Shown here piece by piece: positions 1 to 9,095 of a stretch of 64,000 nt of DNA. The stretch comes from Pseudomonas xionganensis (GTDB lineage Bacteria > Pseudomonadota > Gammaproteobacteria > Pseudomonadales > Pseudomonadaceae): assembly GCF_009763245.1 (NCBI RefSeq), contig NZ_WKJZ01000001.1, forward strand, positions 2,248,941 to 2,312,940, read 5' to 3'. The notes under the pieces are model-generated. The model was not told the origin of the DNA, did no database searches, and saw only the letters and a program-made list of their open reading frames with translations. Within the stretch, counting starts at the first letter, position 1. Each line of letters opens with the position of its first letter. The position numbers were made by a program, and so were the translations under genes.

Positions 1-1338
1 TCGATCAATTCGCCGATGCTGTGCCGACCATCACCGACGACCTCGGCCGGGCGGCGAATGGCGGCGGCGACCACCTCATAGCCAATCACCAGCACGCGCA
101 GGTCGTGGCCTTCATGGAAACTTTCCAGTAGCACGCGCTGGTCGAATACCCGGGCGCGTTCGATGGCGTCCTGCACTTCGCCGGGGCTGCGCAGATCCAC
201 CGCCACCCCCTGGCCCTGTTCACCGTCAACCGGCTTGACCACCAGGCGGCCGTGCTCTGCGAGAAAGGCGGCGTTGTCCTCGGCACTGCCGGCCAGGCGC
301 TGCGCCGGTACGCTCAAACCGGCGCGCGACAGGGCGCGGTGGGTCAGGCGCTTGTCCTGGCACAGGGTCATGCTCACCGCGCTGGTCAGGTCGGTCAGCG
401 ATTCGCGGCAGCGGATGCGCCGGCCGCCCTGGCTCAGGGTGAACAGACCGGCGGCGGCATCGTCCACCTGCACCTCAATGCCGCGGCGCAGGGCCTCGTC
501 GACGATGATCCGCGCATAGGGGTTCATCTCGCTGTGGGGGCCGGGGCCAAGGAACAGCGGCTGGTTGATGCCGTTCTTGCGCTTGATGCTGAAGGTCTGC
601 AGCGGGCGGAAGCCGAGCTTGGCATAGAGCCGCTTGGCCTGGTCGTTGTCGTGCAGCACAGACAGATCCAGGTAACTCAGGCCCCGACTCATAAAGTGCT
701 CGATCAGGTGGCGCACCAGCACCTCGCCGACTCCGGGGCGGCTGCACTGCGGGTCCACGGCCAGGCACCAGAGGCTGCTGCCGTGTTCCGGGTCCTGATA
801 GGCCTTGTGGTGATTGAGGCCCATGACGCTGCCGATCACCGCGCCGCTGTCTTCATCCTCGGCCAGCCAGTACACCGGGCCACCCTGGTGACGCGGGGTG
901 AGCTTGGTCGGATCGATGGGCAGCATGCCGCGCATCTGGTACAGGCAGTTGATGGCTTGCCAGTCTTCCTCGTTCTGCGCGCGGCGCACGCGAAAACCAC
1001 GGAAGCCGCGCCGCGCCGGACGGTAGTCGGTGAACCACAGGCGCAGGGTGTCGGAGGGGTCGAGAAACAGCTGTTGCGGGGCCTGGGCCAGAACCTGGTG
1101 CGGCGCGGCGACATACAGGGCGATATCCCGCTCGCCGGGTTGCTCGCTCAGCAAGGCTGCGGCCAGGGCGGCGGGGTCCGGGTAGGTGTGGCCGATCAGC
1201 AGGCGGCCCCAGCCGCAGTGCACGGCCCTGGGCTGGCCCAGTTCGCTGTCCGGCTCTTCGGCAAAACGGGCCTGCAGCCGTTCGTAGGAGGGCGACTGGC
1301 CGCGCAGCAGGCGTTGGTTAAAGGCAGTGGCGCGCATG
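1..1338 (-). CDS. ngg: N-acetylglutaminylglutamine synthetase (3' end outside window)
   Basis: Makes the dipeptide N-acetylglutaminylglutamine, the precursor of the osmoprotectant NAGGN, in the cytoplasm. Only the first 446 codons are present; the frame is open to position 1. A GNAT acetyltransferase region lies at about residues 120-250 (with RPGVGEVLVRHLIEH as its acetyl-CoA loop), followed by the start of an ATP-grasp ligase region (VVKPVDGEQGQGVAVDL). This fusion is characteristic of Ngg. The ATG at 1338 is preceded by AAGGA. It lies downstream of the amidotransferase gene on the same strand, separated by about 170 nt of hairpin repeats, matching the NAGGN cluster of Pseudomonas, where a peptidase gene usually follows. 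Confidence 0.88.
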
Positions 1339-1344
1339 GAAATT

Positions 1345-1503
1345 GTCCTTTGCTGTCTGCAACGCCCGGATCGGGTCCGGGCATAAATGGAGTCGTGACA
1401 TCCCCGGATTGCATCCGGGCTACGGCGGTGCCAGAGCGTAGGGTGGATGTCGCTTTTCACATCCACCGTGTAGGTGGAAAACGTTTCGCGGTTTTCCACC
1501 CTG
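1345..1503. repeat. Cluster of REP-like inverted repeats between asnO and ngg
   Basis: Several adjacent hairpins fill the gap: a GCCCGG/CCGGGC stem near 1365-1383, a CCCGGAT/ATCCGGG stem near 1403-1420, GGTGGATGT paired with ACATCCACC (1442-1467), and GGTGGAAAAC paired with GTTTTCCACC (about 1473-1500). The third is the same element as copies near 3942 and 49722. These look like dispersed REP-type intergenic repeats and could also shape asnO-ngg mRNA. Coordinates are good to a base or two. Confidence 0.7.
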
Positions 1504-1508
1504 CGCGT

Positions 1509-3278
1509 TTACAGTCCTTGCTCGTTCAGCCACAGGTTGAGTGCCGCCATCTGCCAGAGCTTGGAACCGCGCAGCGGGGTCAGCTGACCCTGGGGATCGC
1601 TCAGCAGGCGATCGAGCATGGCCGGGTTGAACAGGCCGCGGTCCTGGCTGGGATCGAGCAGCAGATCCTGCACCCAACCCAGGGTCGCGCCTTCCAGATG
1701 CTTGAGACCGGGCACCGGGAAGTAGCCCTTGGGCCGGTCGATCACCTCGCTGGGGATCACCTGGCGTGCGGCTTCCTTGAGCACATGCTTGCCGCCGTTC
1801 GGCAGCTTGAAACGGGCCGGGATACGCGCCGACAGTTCGGCCAGGCGGTAGTCGAGGAACGGCGTGCGTGCTTCCAGGCCCCAGGCCATGGTCATGTTGT
1901 CCACGCGCTTGACCGGGTCGTCGACCAGCATCACCGTGCTGTCCAGGCGCAGGGCCTTGTCCACCGCGGCAATGGCACCGGGCTGGGCGAAGTGCTGGCG
2001 GACAAAATCCCCGGCCATGTCGTCGGTCAGCCACTGGGGCTGTACGCAGGCGGCGTATTCCTCATGGTCGCGGTCGAAGAAGGCGGCGCGGTAGGCGGCA
2101 AAGGCGTCGTCGGCGCCATCCACCAGGGGATACCAGTGGTAGCCGGCAAACAGCTCGTCGGCGCCCTGACCGCTCTGCACCACCTTGCAGTGCTTGGCCA
2201 CCTCCCGCGAGAGCAGGTAGAAGGCGATGCAGTCATGGCTGACCATGGGCTCGCTCATGGCGCGGAAAGCCGCCGGCAGCTGCTCGATGATCTCGTTTTC
2301 GCCGATACGCAGCTGATGATGGCGCGTGGCAAAGCGTTGGGCGATCAGGTCGGAATACTGGAACTCGTCGCCACGCTCGCCACCGGCATCCTGAAAGCCG
2401 ATGGAGAAGGTCGACAGGTTTTCCACCCCGGCCTCGCGCAGCAGGCCCACCAGCATGCTGGAATCGACGCCGCCGGAGAGCAGTACACCGACATCCACGG
2501 CGGCGCGCTGACGGATCGATACCGCCTCACGCATGCCCTGCAGAACGGCATCGCGCCATTCTTCCAGGCCAAAGGCCACTTCGTCGCGGCGCGGGCCGAA
2601 CTCCAGGTTCCACCAGGTCTGCTGCTCGCAGTTGCCCTGGGCGTCGATGCGCATCCAGCTGGCCGGCGGCAGCTTTTCCACCCCGGCGATCAGGGTGCGC
2701 GGCGCCGGTACCACGGCATGGAAGTTCAGGTAGTGGTTGAGGGCGACGGGGTCCAGGGTCTTGCCGATATCACCGCCGGCCATCAGGGCCGGCAGGGTAG
2801 AGGCAAAACGCAGGCGTTGACCGGTGCGAGACAGGTACAGCGGCTTGACCCCGAGGCGGTCGCGGGCGATAAACAGGCTCTGCTTGTCGCGCTCCCAGAT
2901 GGCGAAGGCGAACATGCCGTTAAGCTTGGGCAGCATTTCGGCGCCCCAGGCGTGGTACGCCTTGAGCAACACCTCGGTGTCGCCATCGGAAAAAAACTGA
3001 TAGCCCAGGGCCTGCAGCTCATTGCGCAGCTCCGGGTAGTTGTAGATGGCGCCGTTGAACACCATGGACAGACCAAGGGTGCTGTCGATCATCGGCTGGC
3101 CGGAGGCCTCGGCCAGATCCATGATTTTTAACCGGCGATGGCCAAGGGCAAGCGGCCCCTGACTGTGAAAGCCGTGGGCGTCTGGGCCACGCGGCGCTAA
3201 GTGATGGGTGATCCGTTCAACTGCAGCCAGGTCGGCCGGTTGGCGATCAAAACGTAATTCTCCAGCTATTCCGCACAT
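1509..3278 (-). CDS. asnO: N-acetylglutaminylglutamine amidotransferase (asparagine-synthase family)
   Basis: Converts N-acetylglutaminylglutamine to its amide (NAGGN), using glutamine as nitrogen donor. The 589-aa protein starts MCGIAGELRF, so the catalytic Cys2 of class II glutamine amidotransferases is exposed after Met removal. The glutaminase domain covers roughly residues 2-210. The synthetase domain has the PP-loop LLSGGVDSSML near residue 266 and the downstream GLEARTPFLDYRLAEL motif seen in AsnB-like enzymes. Pairing with ngg and a MarR regulator separates it from plain asparagine synthetase. It is transcribed away from marR, with a 113-nt shared promoter region. Confidence 0.9.
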   Translation of the reverse strand: MCGIAGELRFDRQPADLAAVERITHHLAPRGPDAHGFHSQGPLALGHRRLKIMDLAEASGQPMIDSTLGLSMVFNGAIYNYPELRNELQALGYQFFSDGDTEVLLKAYHAWGAEMLPKLNGMFAFAIWERDKQSLFIARDRLGVKPLYLSRTGQRLRFASTLPALMAGGDIGKTLDPVALNHYLNFHAVVPAPRTLIAGVEKLPPASWMRIDAQGNCEQQTWWNLEFGPRRDEVAFGLEEWRDAVLQGMREAVSIRQRAAVDVGVLLSGGVDSSMLVGLLREAGVENLSTFSIGFQDAGGERGDEFQYSDLIAQRFATRHHQLRIGENEIIEQLPAAFRAMSEPMVSHDCIAFYLLSREVAKHCKVVQSGQGADELFAGYHWYPLVDGADDAFAAYRAAFFDRDHEEYAACVQPQWLTDDMAGDFVRQHFAQPGAIAAVDKALRLDSTVMLVDDPVKRVDNMTMAWGLEARTPFLDYRLAELSARIPARFKLPNGGKHVLKEAARQVIPSEVIDRPKGYFPVPGLKHLEGATLGWVQDLLLDPSQDRGLFNPAMLDRLLSDPQGQLTPLRGSKLWQMAALNLWLNEQGL

Positions 3279-3351
3279 ATAAATCCTTACCGGTTTTTCC
3301 GTTGGGGAGTTGTCCGGGCTTGCCGAACCTTTTACACCAAACCAAAAAAAT

Positions 3352-3367
3352 GCTTTGATGTCAAAGC
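3352..3367. promoter_or_regulatory. Perfect palindrome, candidate MarR operator
   Basis: GCTTTGA-TG-TCAAAGC, a perfect 7+2+7 inverted repeat, lies 24 bp before the marR start and 73 bp before the asnO start. MarR proteins bind palindromes of this size and TTGA/TCAA flavour, often between their own gene and a divergent target. The binding itself is inferred. Confidence 0.5.
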
Positions 3368-3391
3368 TTAAAGTCGAATTTAAAGGCTGTT

Positions 3392-3865
3392 ATGTCCGAA
3401 AAAATAGTTTCTACTGAAATAGATTTGTCATCTGTGGTGGGCTTCGAACTGCCGCTGTTCCAGGCCCTGCGGCGCTTGCAGCAGGCCGGTGAGGTGCATG
3501 CCAAGCGCCTCAGTCGTTTCGGTGGGCTGACGCCCATGCAACTGATGATTCTGCAGGTGCTGGCGGGCGAAGCACGTCTGACCGCCAGCGCCCTCAGCGG
3601 TCGGGTCAGCCTGACGGCGGCAACCCTGTCGGGCATGCTCGATCGTTTGGAGGAGCGGGGGCTGTTGCAGCGTCAGCGCGACGATCAGGATCGTCGGCGC
3701 CAGTGGCTGCTGCTCAGCGATGCCGGGCGGGAGCTGGTGCAACAGGCACCGAGCCTGCTGCCGCCAGAGTTTCGTCAGCGTTTTGCCGCCCTGGCGGATT
3801 GGGAGCGGCACAGCCTGACCGCCGCGCTGTTGCGCGCGGCCGAACTGTGCGGGGAGATGGAGTAA
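3392..3865 (+). CDS. MarR-family transcriptional regulator
   Basis: A 157-aa winged-helix repressor-type protein. The DNA-binding core runs about residues 45-120: LTPMQLMILQVLAGEARLTA, then recognition helix SLTAATLSGMLDRLEERGLL, then the wing QRDDQDRRRQWLLLSDAG. All are typical of MarR. The ATG at 3392 follows AAAGG. It is divergent from the NAGGN amidotransferase, and the same arrangement occurs in other Pseudomonas, so it probably controls osmolyte synthesis and itself through the palindrome at 3352-3367. The inducing signal cannot be read from sequence. Confidence 0.88.
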   Translation: MSEKIVSTEIDLSSVVGFELPLFQALRRLQQAGEVHAKRLSRFGGLTPMQLMILQVLAGEARLTASALSGRVSLTAATLSGMLDRLEERGLLQRQRDDQDRRRQWLLLSDAGRELVQQAPSLLPPEFRQRFAALADWERHSLTAALLRAAELCGEME

Positions 3866-3890
3866 GTAGGCGCGGCCAAGGCGAGTAGGC

Positions 3891-3967
3891 GGTGGATAAG
3901 CTTCGCGTTATCCACCCTACGGGCTTTGATCCCAGGGAAATGGTGGATGTGCAAGGCGACATCCACC
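3891..3967. repeat. Two REP-like hairpins after marR
   Basis: GGTGGATAA (3891-3899) pairs with TTATCCACC (3908-3916), and GGTGGATGT (3942-3950) pairs with ACATCCACC (3959-3967). The second matches copies near 1442 and 49722. They sit between the convergent ends of marR and dacB and could end transcription from either side, although there is no T tract. Confidence 0.7.
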
Positions 3968-3983
3968 CTGCGGATCGGGCCTA

Positions 3984-5429
3984 TCAGCGCTGGACGCTGG
4001 ATTTGGGTTGCTTGTACAGATCCAGCAGAAACTGATCGAGGATCGACGAGGCGCCCCAGGGCCGTGGGTCATTGAGAATGGCCACCACCGCCCAGCTGTT
4101 GCCGTTGCTGTCGCGGCTGTAGCCGGCGATGGCGCGCACATTGTTGAGGGTGCCGGTCTTGATCCGCGCCTCGCCGGCCAAGGGCGTTCTGTGCAGGCGG
4201 CGGCGCATGGTGCCATCCATCGCCACCAGGGGCAGGGAGGTCATGAACTCGGCAGCATAGGGGCTGTGCCAGGCGGCTTGCAGCATCTTGGCCAGCTCCC
4301 GGGCGCTGACCCGTTCGGCGCGGGACAGCCCCGAGCCGTTCTCGATCACCAGATGGGGCGCGGTAATGCCCTTGCGTGCCAGCCAGCTGCGAATCACCCG
4401 CTGGGCGGCGCGGCCATCGTCGACATCGGCCTCGTTGCGAAACTGCGCACCGAGGCTCAGGTACAGCTGCCGGGCCATGGTGTTGTTACTGTATTTGTTG
4501 ACGTCGCGGATGATCTCCACCATGTCCGGGGAGAAGGAGCGGGCCAGCAGGCGGGCATCGCTCGGTACCTGGCCCAGGCGATCCTGGCCATTGATGCTGC
4601 CGCCCAGTTCCTTCCAGATGGCACGGATGGCGCCGGCGGCGTAGCCGGGATGGTCGAGCAGTGACAGGTAGGTTTGTGAGCTGCAGCCTTCGGCCAGCTG
4701 GCCGGTGACCACGACGCGGGTGCCTTCGGCATCGCGCACCGGGTTGTAGCGCACATCCGGCCAGCCCGGGCATTTGGCCGCCGGCAGGGCCTTGACCCGA
4801 TTATCGATCTGAATATCGGCGATTGGCGGTTCGGCCACGATGTGCACCGTGCCGGCCTCGTTACGGGCGATAAAGCGCAGGGCCTTGAGATTGACCAGCA
4901 GCGAGTCCGGGGTCACCAGAAAGGGCTTGTGGGCATCGCCACCGTCGTCGTTGAAGCTGGGCAGCTCGGGCTGGATAAAGTGGCTGCGATCCAGTACCAG
5001 GTCGCCGGTGATCTGCTGTACGCCATTGGCGCGCAGGTCACGCAGCAGCAGCCAGAGCTTTTCCATGTTCAGCTTGGGGTCGCCGCCGCCCTTGAGGTAG
5101 AGATTGCCGCTGAGCACACCGTTGCGCAGCGGACCATCGCTGTAGAACTCGGTCTTCCACTGGTGGGTGGGGCCCAGCAGTTCCAGGGCGGCATAGGTGG
5201 TCACCAGCTTCATGGTGGAGGCCGGGTTGACCGAGATGTCGGCATTGAAGAAGGTGCTCTGGCCCGGGCCATTGAGCGGAATGGCCGCCACGGACAGGGA
5301 CTGCGGGCTGATCTTGTTGGCCTTGAGCGCCTGTTGCACCTTGGGCGGCAGGCTGGTGGTGGCGGCCTGCAGGGAAAGACTGAGGGGGATAAGGCTGGCA
5401 AGGGCCAGGTGACACAGGGTTTTAAGCAT
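3984..5429 (-). CDS. dacB: D-alanyl-D-alanine carboxypeptidase/endopeptidase (PBP4, peptidase S13)
   Basis: Periplasmic penicillin-binding protein that trims and cleaves peptidoglycan peptides. The 481-aa product has a signal peptide of about 20 residues (MLKTLCHLALASLIPL...). It carries all three serine-transferase motifs in the S13 order: STMK near residue 70 with the active-site Ser, SNN near 312, and KTG near 423. A long insertion between the first two is normal for PBP4. The start at 5429 has GGAGGG about 10 nt upstream. The frame stays open further upstream but lacks a ribosome site and would bury the signal peptide. Confidence 0.93.
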   Translation of the reverse strand: MLKTLCHLALASLIPLSLSLQAATTSLPPKVQQALKANKISPQSLSVAAIPLNGPGQSTFFNADISVNPASTMKLVTTYAALELLGPTHQWKTEFYSDGPLRNGVLSGNLYLKGGGDPKLNMEKLWLLLRDLRANGVQQITGDLVLDRSHFIQPELPSFNDDGGDAHKPFLVTPDSLLVNLKALRFIARNEAGTVHIVAEPPIADIQIDNRVKALPAAKCPGWPDVRYNPVRDAEGTRVVVTGQLAEGCSSQTYLSLLDHPGYAAGAIRAIWKELGGSINGQDRLGQVPSDARLLARSFSPDMVEIIRDVNKYSNNTMARQLYLSLGAQFRNEADVDDGRAAQRVIRSWLARKGITAPHLVIENGSGLSRAERVSARELAKMLQAAWHSPYAAEFMTSLPLVAMDGTMRRRLHRTPLAGEARIKTGTLNNVRAIAGYSRDSNGNSWAVVAILNDPRPWGASSILDQFLLDLYKQPKSSVQR

Positions 5430-5650
5430 GGGGCAGTACCCTCCAGGTGAGGGGCATAAAAGTGAGAAGCGGTGCGTGGATGCAGCCTGATGCCGCTGAT
5501 TATGCCTTAAGGCTGTGCCGAGAGCGCCCTGCACCGCCGCTTCGGCAGGACTTTTTGTCATCACCGGCATGGGCCTTTGGGCAGAGAAACGGGCGCGCTG
5601 GCGCGTAAGCTGCTAGAGTGCCGCGCGTTATCACTCTTGAGGATTGTTCA

Positions 5651-5992
5651 ATGGCTACTAACCGTTCCCGTCGTCTGCGTAAAAAACTCTGCGTGGATGA
5701 GTTCCAGGAGCTGGGTTTTGAGCTGAACCTGAACTTCAAGGAAGACCTGTCCGATGCCGCCATCGACAGCTTCCTCAGCGAGTTCCTGCGTGACGCCATG
5801 ACCGCCAACGGCCTGGGCTATGTGGGCGGCGATGACTTTGGCCTGGTGTGCCTGGCCAAGCGCGGTTCGGTCAGCGAAGAGCAGCGCGCAGCTGTTGAAG
5901 CCTGGCTCAAAGGCCGTAACGAGCTGGTCGATTTCACTGCCAGCCCGCTGCTGGATGTCTGGTACCCGGAAAACCCGATCAACCAGGCCTGA
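5651..5992 (+). CDS. yggL: YggL family ribosome-associated protein (DUF469)
   Basis: Small 113-aa cytoplasmic protein. It has a basic N-terminus (MATNRSRRLRKKLCVDEF) followed by the YggL/DUF469 core with GLGYVGGDDFGLVCLAKRG and a C-terminal LLDVWYPENP. E. coli YggL binds the 50S ribosomal subunit. The ATG at 5651 follows GAGGA. It stands alone between leftward dacB and the leftward HD-GYP gene, and its transcript would end at the hairpin at 6000-6025. Confidence 0.88.
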   Translation: MATNRSRRLRKKLCVDEFQELGFELNLNFKEDLSDAAIDSFLSEFLRDAMTANGLGYVGGDDFGLVCLAKRGSVSEEQRAAVEAWLKGRNELVDFTASPLLDVWYPENPINQA

Positions 5993-5999
5993 TGCAGGA

Positions 6000-6025
6000 C
6001 TCGGGGCATGCCTGCATGCCCCGAG
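6000..6025. terminator. Bidirectional hairpin between yggL and HD-GYP gene
   Basis: CTCGGGGCATG pairs perfectly with CATGCCCCGAG around a 4-nt loop, 8 nt after the yggL stop and just before the end of the convergent HD-GYP gene. The stem is strong (11 bp) but no clear U tract follows on either strand, so it may be a terminator or an mRNA 3'-end stabiliser. Confidence 0.6.
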
Positions 6026-6040
6026 CGTTCCACTTCTGCG

Positions 6041-8992
6041 TTATCCCCTCAGTCCCGCCTTGGCCAGCACGGCCGCTTCATCCACTTCGTCGATCTGCTC
6101 CGGGCCGAGAAAGCGTTCGGCATAGCGGCGATAGATCTTTTCCTGCACGAACAGGGCAAACAGCTCAGCGTCAATGTGGGCGCCCTTGCACATGCCCGCC
6201 ATGATCTCCAGGGACTGTGACAGCAGTTTGCCCTTCTTGTAGGGGCGATCCACGGCGGTCAGCGCTTCGAAAATATCGGCAATGGCCATCATCCGCGCCG
6301 GCAGACTCATTTGCTCCCGGGTCAGGCGTTTGGGGTAGCCCGTGCCGTCCATCTTCTCGTGGTGTCCGCCGGCGATTTCGGCGACGTTCTGCAGATGCTG
6401 GGGGAAGGGCAGGCGGTTGAGCATCAGGATGGTCTGCACGATATGGTGGTTGATGATGTAGCGCTCTTCTTCCGTCAGGGTGCCGCGGCGAATGCCGAGG
6501 TTATACAGCTCGCCACGGTTGAACTTGTATTGGGGCACCTGCAGCTTGAAGCCCAGAGGGTTGTCGGCGGGGATCAGCTCACTGGCAGGACGCTCGAACA
6601 GGTGCTCGGGTTTGTCCGCCAGCAGCTGTTCGAGCACCGGTAGGGCCGGCCTGGCGGTACGCTCCTGGCGTTTGCCTTCCTCCCAGGACACGCCAAGGCG
6701 ATCGTCCAGGGTACGCAGCCAGGTGCGCGAGGCAATCTGCGCCAGGCGCTGCAGGTCTTCATCGGCCATGGCCTCGCCGCCCTGATTGCTTTGGGCGACA
6801 AAGGCGAATTCCTCATCCAGAGTGCTCAGCAGTTCGTCGCGCAGGGCGGCCAGCTGGGCGTTGTCGCCATCCTGGGCGCAGCCCTGCCAGTAGGCGATCC
6901 AGGCGTCGCGCTTGAGCACCTCGAAGCGCATGCGGATTTCATGGATGCGGTCGTACAGGGTCTCCAGTTTGGTGGCCTTGTCCACCACATACTCTGGGGT
7001 GGTGACCTTGCCGCAGTCATGCAGCCAGGCCGCGATATGCAGGGCCTCCCAGTCTTCATCGCTGGGCTGGTAGTCGCTGAAGGCCGCAGCGTCGCTGTTG
7101 GCAGCGGCTTCGGCGAGCATCAGGGTCAGTTCCGGCACGCGCTGGCAATGGCCGCCGGTATAGGGGCTCTTGGCGTCGATGGCACCGGCGATCAGCTGGA
7201 TAAAGGCATCCAGCAGTTGTTTCTGGCGCAGCAGCAGCTGCTGGCTTTCGATGCACAGGGCCGCCACCCCGGAGACCGCCTCGACAAAGGCAATGCGTTC
7301 GGGGCGCTGCATGGCCAGGCTGGACTCGTCGCCCAGATCCCGGTGTACCAGCAGCAACAGGCCCACGGTGGCGCCCTGGCGGTTGTGCAGGCCGGTGGCG
7401 ACCAGATGTACCCGGGGGCTGTCGAGGGTCTGCAGCAGCTTGCGGAAGTCGCCGGCCTGGTCGAAGCCGATGGAGGTGGCGGTACTGGCGCCGCCACTGG
7501 CCGGTTGACGCAGCCAGTCCGGGATCTGGTTGGCCTTGAGGTCGTATGCGCCCAGGTCATGGCGGTCGAGGTTGTGTTGCTCGCCATTGATAAACAGGCC
7601 CTGGGGTTCCAGCAGGCCGGTTTCGTTGTCGAGCAGATAGATCAGGCCGCCGTCGGCTTCGCTGATGTCCAGGGTTTCTTCCAGCACGCGCTTGAGCAGG
7701 GCGTCGAAGCGGGTTTCGGCGGAAAGACTGGCGGAAATTTCCAGAAAACTGGAAATGGTTTCCTTCATCCGCGTCATGGATACCGCCAGCTGGTCGACTT
7801 CCAGGATGGGGGAGCGACCGCTGGAGGGGTAGTTGAAATCGAAACTGCGAATGGCTTCGGCCTCCAGCACCAGGGCGCGCAAGGGCTTGACGATAATGCG
7901 TGAGGTCAGCCAGCCCAATGGCAGGCACAGCAGCAGGATGGCCAGGGTGATCAGGGCACCCTGCCAGCGAATGCGATAGGCCTCGGTCAGCAACTCGTCT
8001 TCGGGCACCAGCAGGGCCAGGTGCAGGCCCTGGGGGCCGCCTTCCTGAATATGGCTGCGGGACAGGATCCAGCGCCGTCCGCCATCTTCCAGCACCTGTT
8101 CGTCTGGCGCCGGATCGCGGGTCAGCAAGGCGGCAAGAGGCGGGCTGAGTTCGGCCGCGGGGGTGAGCTTGAGTTCACCATTCTGGGTCAGCAGGCGGCT
8201 GCTGTCCGGGTAGGCCACTGTATTGCCCTGGGGATCGTAGAGCACCACTTCGGTCTGCTCGGTCACCCGGTGCTGGGCCAGGGTGGCGGAGAGATCATTC
8301 AGGGTCAGGTCGGCGGCCAGTACCGTGGTAAGGCCGGCACGCCGGGCCAGGGTGGTGCCCACTTCCTGGGTGGAAAAGAACACATAGGGCGCCGTGGTGA
8401 TCTGCCCACCATCGGCGCGGGCACTCTGAAACCAGGGACGGGTACGGGGGTCGAAGCTTTCCTTGAGCTTCTGCCTGCGGCTGATCAGGTTCAGCGAGCC
8501 ATCGAAGAACAGGTAGCTGGCTTCGGTATCGGCGCGGTTGCGCTCAATCGACCAGACCTGATAGGCCGCCTTGTCCGGTGCATCGAAGCGCGTCTTGAGG
8601 GCATCACTGCGCAGCGGTCGCACCATAAAGAAGTCCCCGTCCTCGTAGCCCAGGTACAGGGAGGCCAGCTTGGGGTTGTCGCGCAGGGCCTGGACAAAGG
8701 GTTTGAGCAGGGCCAGGCGCTCATCCAGGGTCGTGCTCTGGGTGGCCTGGTTGAGCGCCAGCAGCCCGAGCAGGTGGCGGATGGGCTGGTAGGTGCCGGC
8801 AATATCCTGCTGGACATCCTGTTCGATGCGCTGGAACAGGGATTGACTGCTGGAGAAGATGATCTGAGTGGTCTGTCGGTAGTTGAAGATGCCCAGCACA
8901 ACACCGGTAATGACCAGCAGGATGGTGAATAAAACACTGATATGCAGATGGAGCGGGATACGGCGTGGCGGTTTGCGCATATTTCCGGGCAT
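6041..8992 (-). CDS. Membrane receptor with Cache, HAMP, GAF and HD-GYP domains
   Basis: A 983-aa predicted cyclic-di-GMP phosphodiesterase with a sensory front end. Order: TM1 (about residues 15-37), a periplasmic Cache-type domain (about 50-290), TM2 and HAMP (about 320-390), a GAF-like domain (about 415-570), then HD-GYP. Metal-site motifs are intact: HDCGK near 658, GGHHEKMDGTGYP near 875, followed by ADIFEALTAVDRPYKKG. Some 200 residues separate the HD pair from the second half, more than in a compact HD-GYP. The start at 8992 (MPGNMRK) has AGGGAAG upstream; MRK at 8980 is the alternative. Confidence 0.85.
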   Translation of the reverse strand: MPGNMRKPPRRIPLHLHISVLFTILLVITGVVLGIFNYRQTTQIIFSSSQSLFQRIEQDVQQDIAGTYQPIRHLLGLLALNQATQSTTLDERLALLKPFVQALRDNPKLASLYLGYEDGDFFMVRPLRSDALKTRFDAPDKAAYQVWSIERNRADTEASYLFFDGSLNLISRRQKLKESFDPRTRPWFQSARADGGQITTAPYVFFSTQEVGTTLARRAGLTTVLAADLTLNDLSATLAQHRVTEQTEVVLYDPQGNTVAYPDSSRLLTQNGELKLTPAAELSPPLAALLTRDPAPDEQVLEDGGRRWILSRSHIQEGGPQGLHLALLVPEDELLTEAYRIRWQGALITLAILLLCLPLGWLTSRIIVKPLRALVLEAEAIRSFDFNYPSSGRSPILEVDQLAVSMTRMKETISSFLEISASLSAETRFDALLKRVLEETLDISEADGGLIYLLDNETGLLEPQGLFINGEQHNLDRHDLGAYDLKANQIPDWLRQPASGGASTATSIGFDQAGDFRKLLQTLDSPRVHLVATGLHNRQGATVGLLLLVHRDLGDESSLAMQRPERIAFVEAVSGVAALCIESQQLLLRQKQLLDAFIQLIAGAIDAKSPYTGGHCQRVPELTLMLAEAAANSDAAAFSDYQPSDEDWEALHIAAWLHDCGKVTTPEYVVDKATKLETLYDRIHEIRMRFEVLKRDAWIAYWQGCAQDGDNAQLAALRDELLSTLDEEFAFVAQSNQGGEAMADEDLQRLAQIASRTWLRTLDDRLGVSWEEGKRQERTARPALPVLEQLLADKPEHLFERPASELIPADNPLGFKLQVPQYKFNRGELYNLGIRRGTLTEEERYIINHHIVQTILMLNRLPFPQHLQNVAEIAGGHHEKMDGTGYPKRLTREQMSLPARMMAIADIFEALTAVDRPYKKGKLLSQSLEIMAGMCKGAHIDAELFALFVQEKIYRRYAERFLGPEQIDEVDEAAVLAKAGLRG

Positions 8993-9095
8993 GGCCTGAA
9001 ACTTCCCTGCTGTTGGGTATAGGCACAGCTTAGTGAAGGCCAAGCGCGGGTCAGGGTCAAAGCGAAAAGAATATGTAACGCTTTTTTGAGTGCGT

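Noticed and set aside
252-3131. Long open frame on the plus strand opposite ngg and asnO
   Set aside because: It is an antisense shadow of two well-supported genes in high-GC DNA; no ribosome site or recognisable domain, and its residue composition (Gln, His, Gly, Ala rich) is typical of such shadows.
5430-5570. Upstream extension of PBP4 to 5570
   Set aside because: It would place 47 residues before a good signal peptide, and only the ATG at 5429 has a ribosome site.
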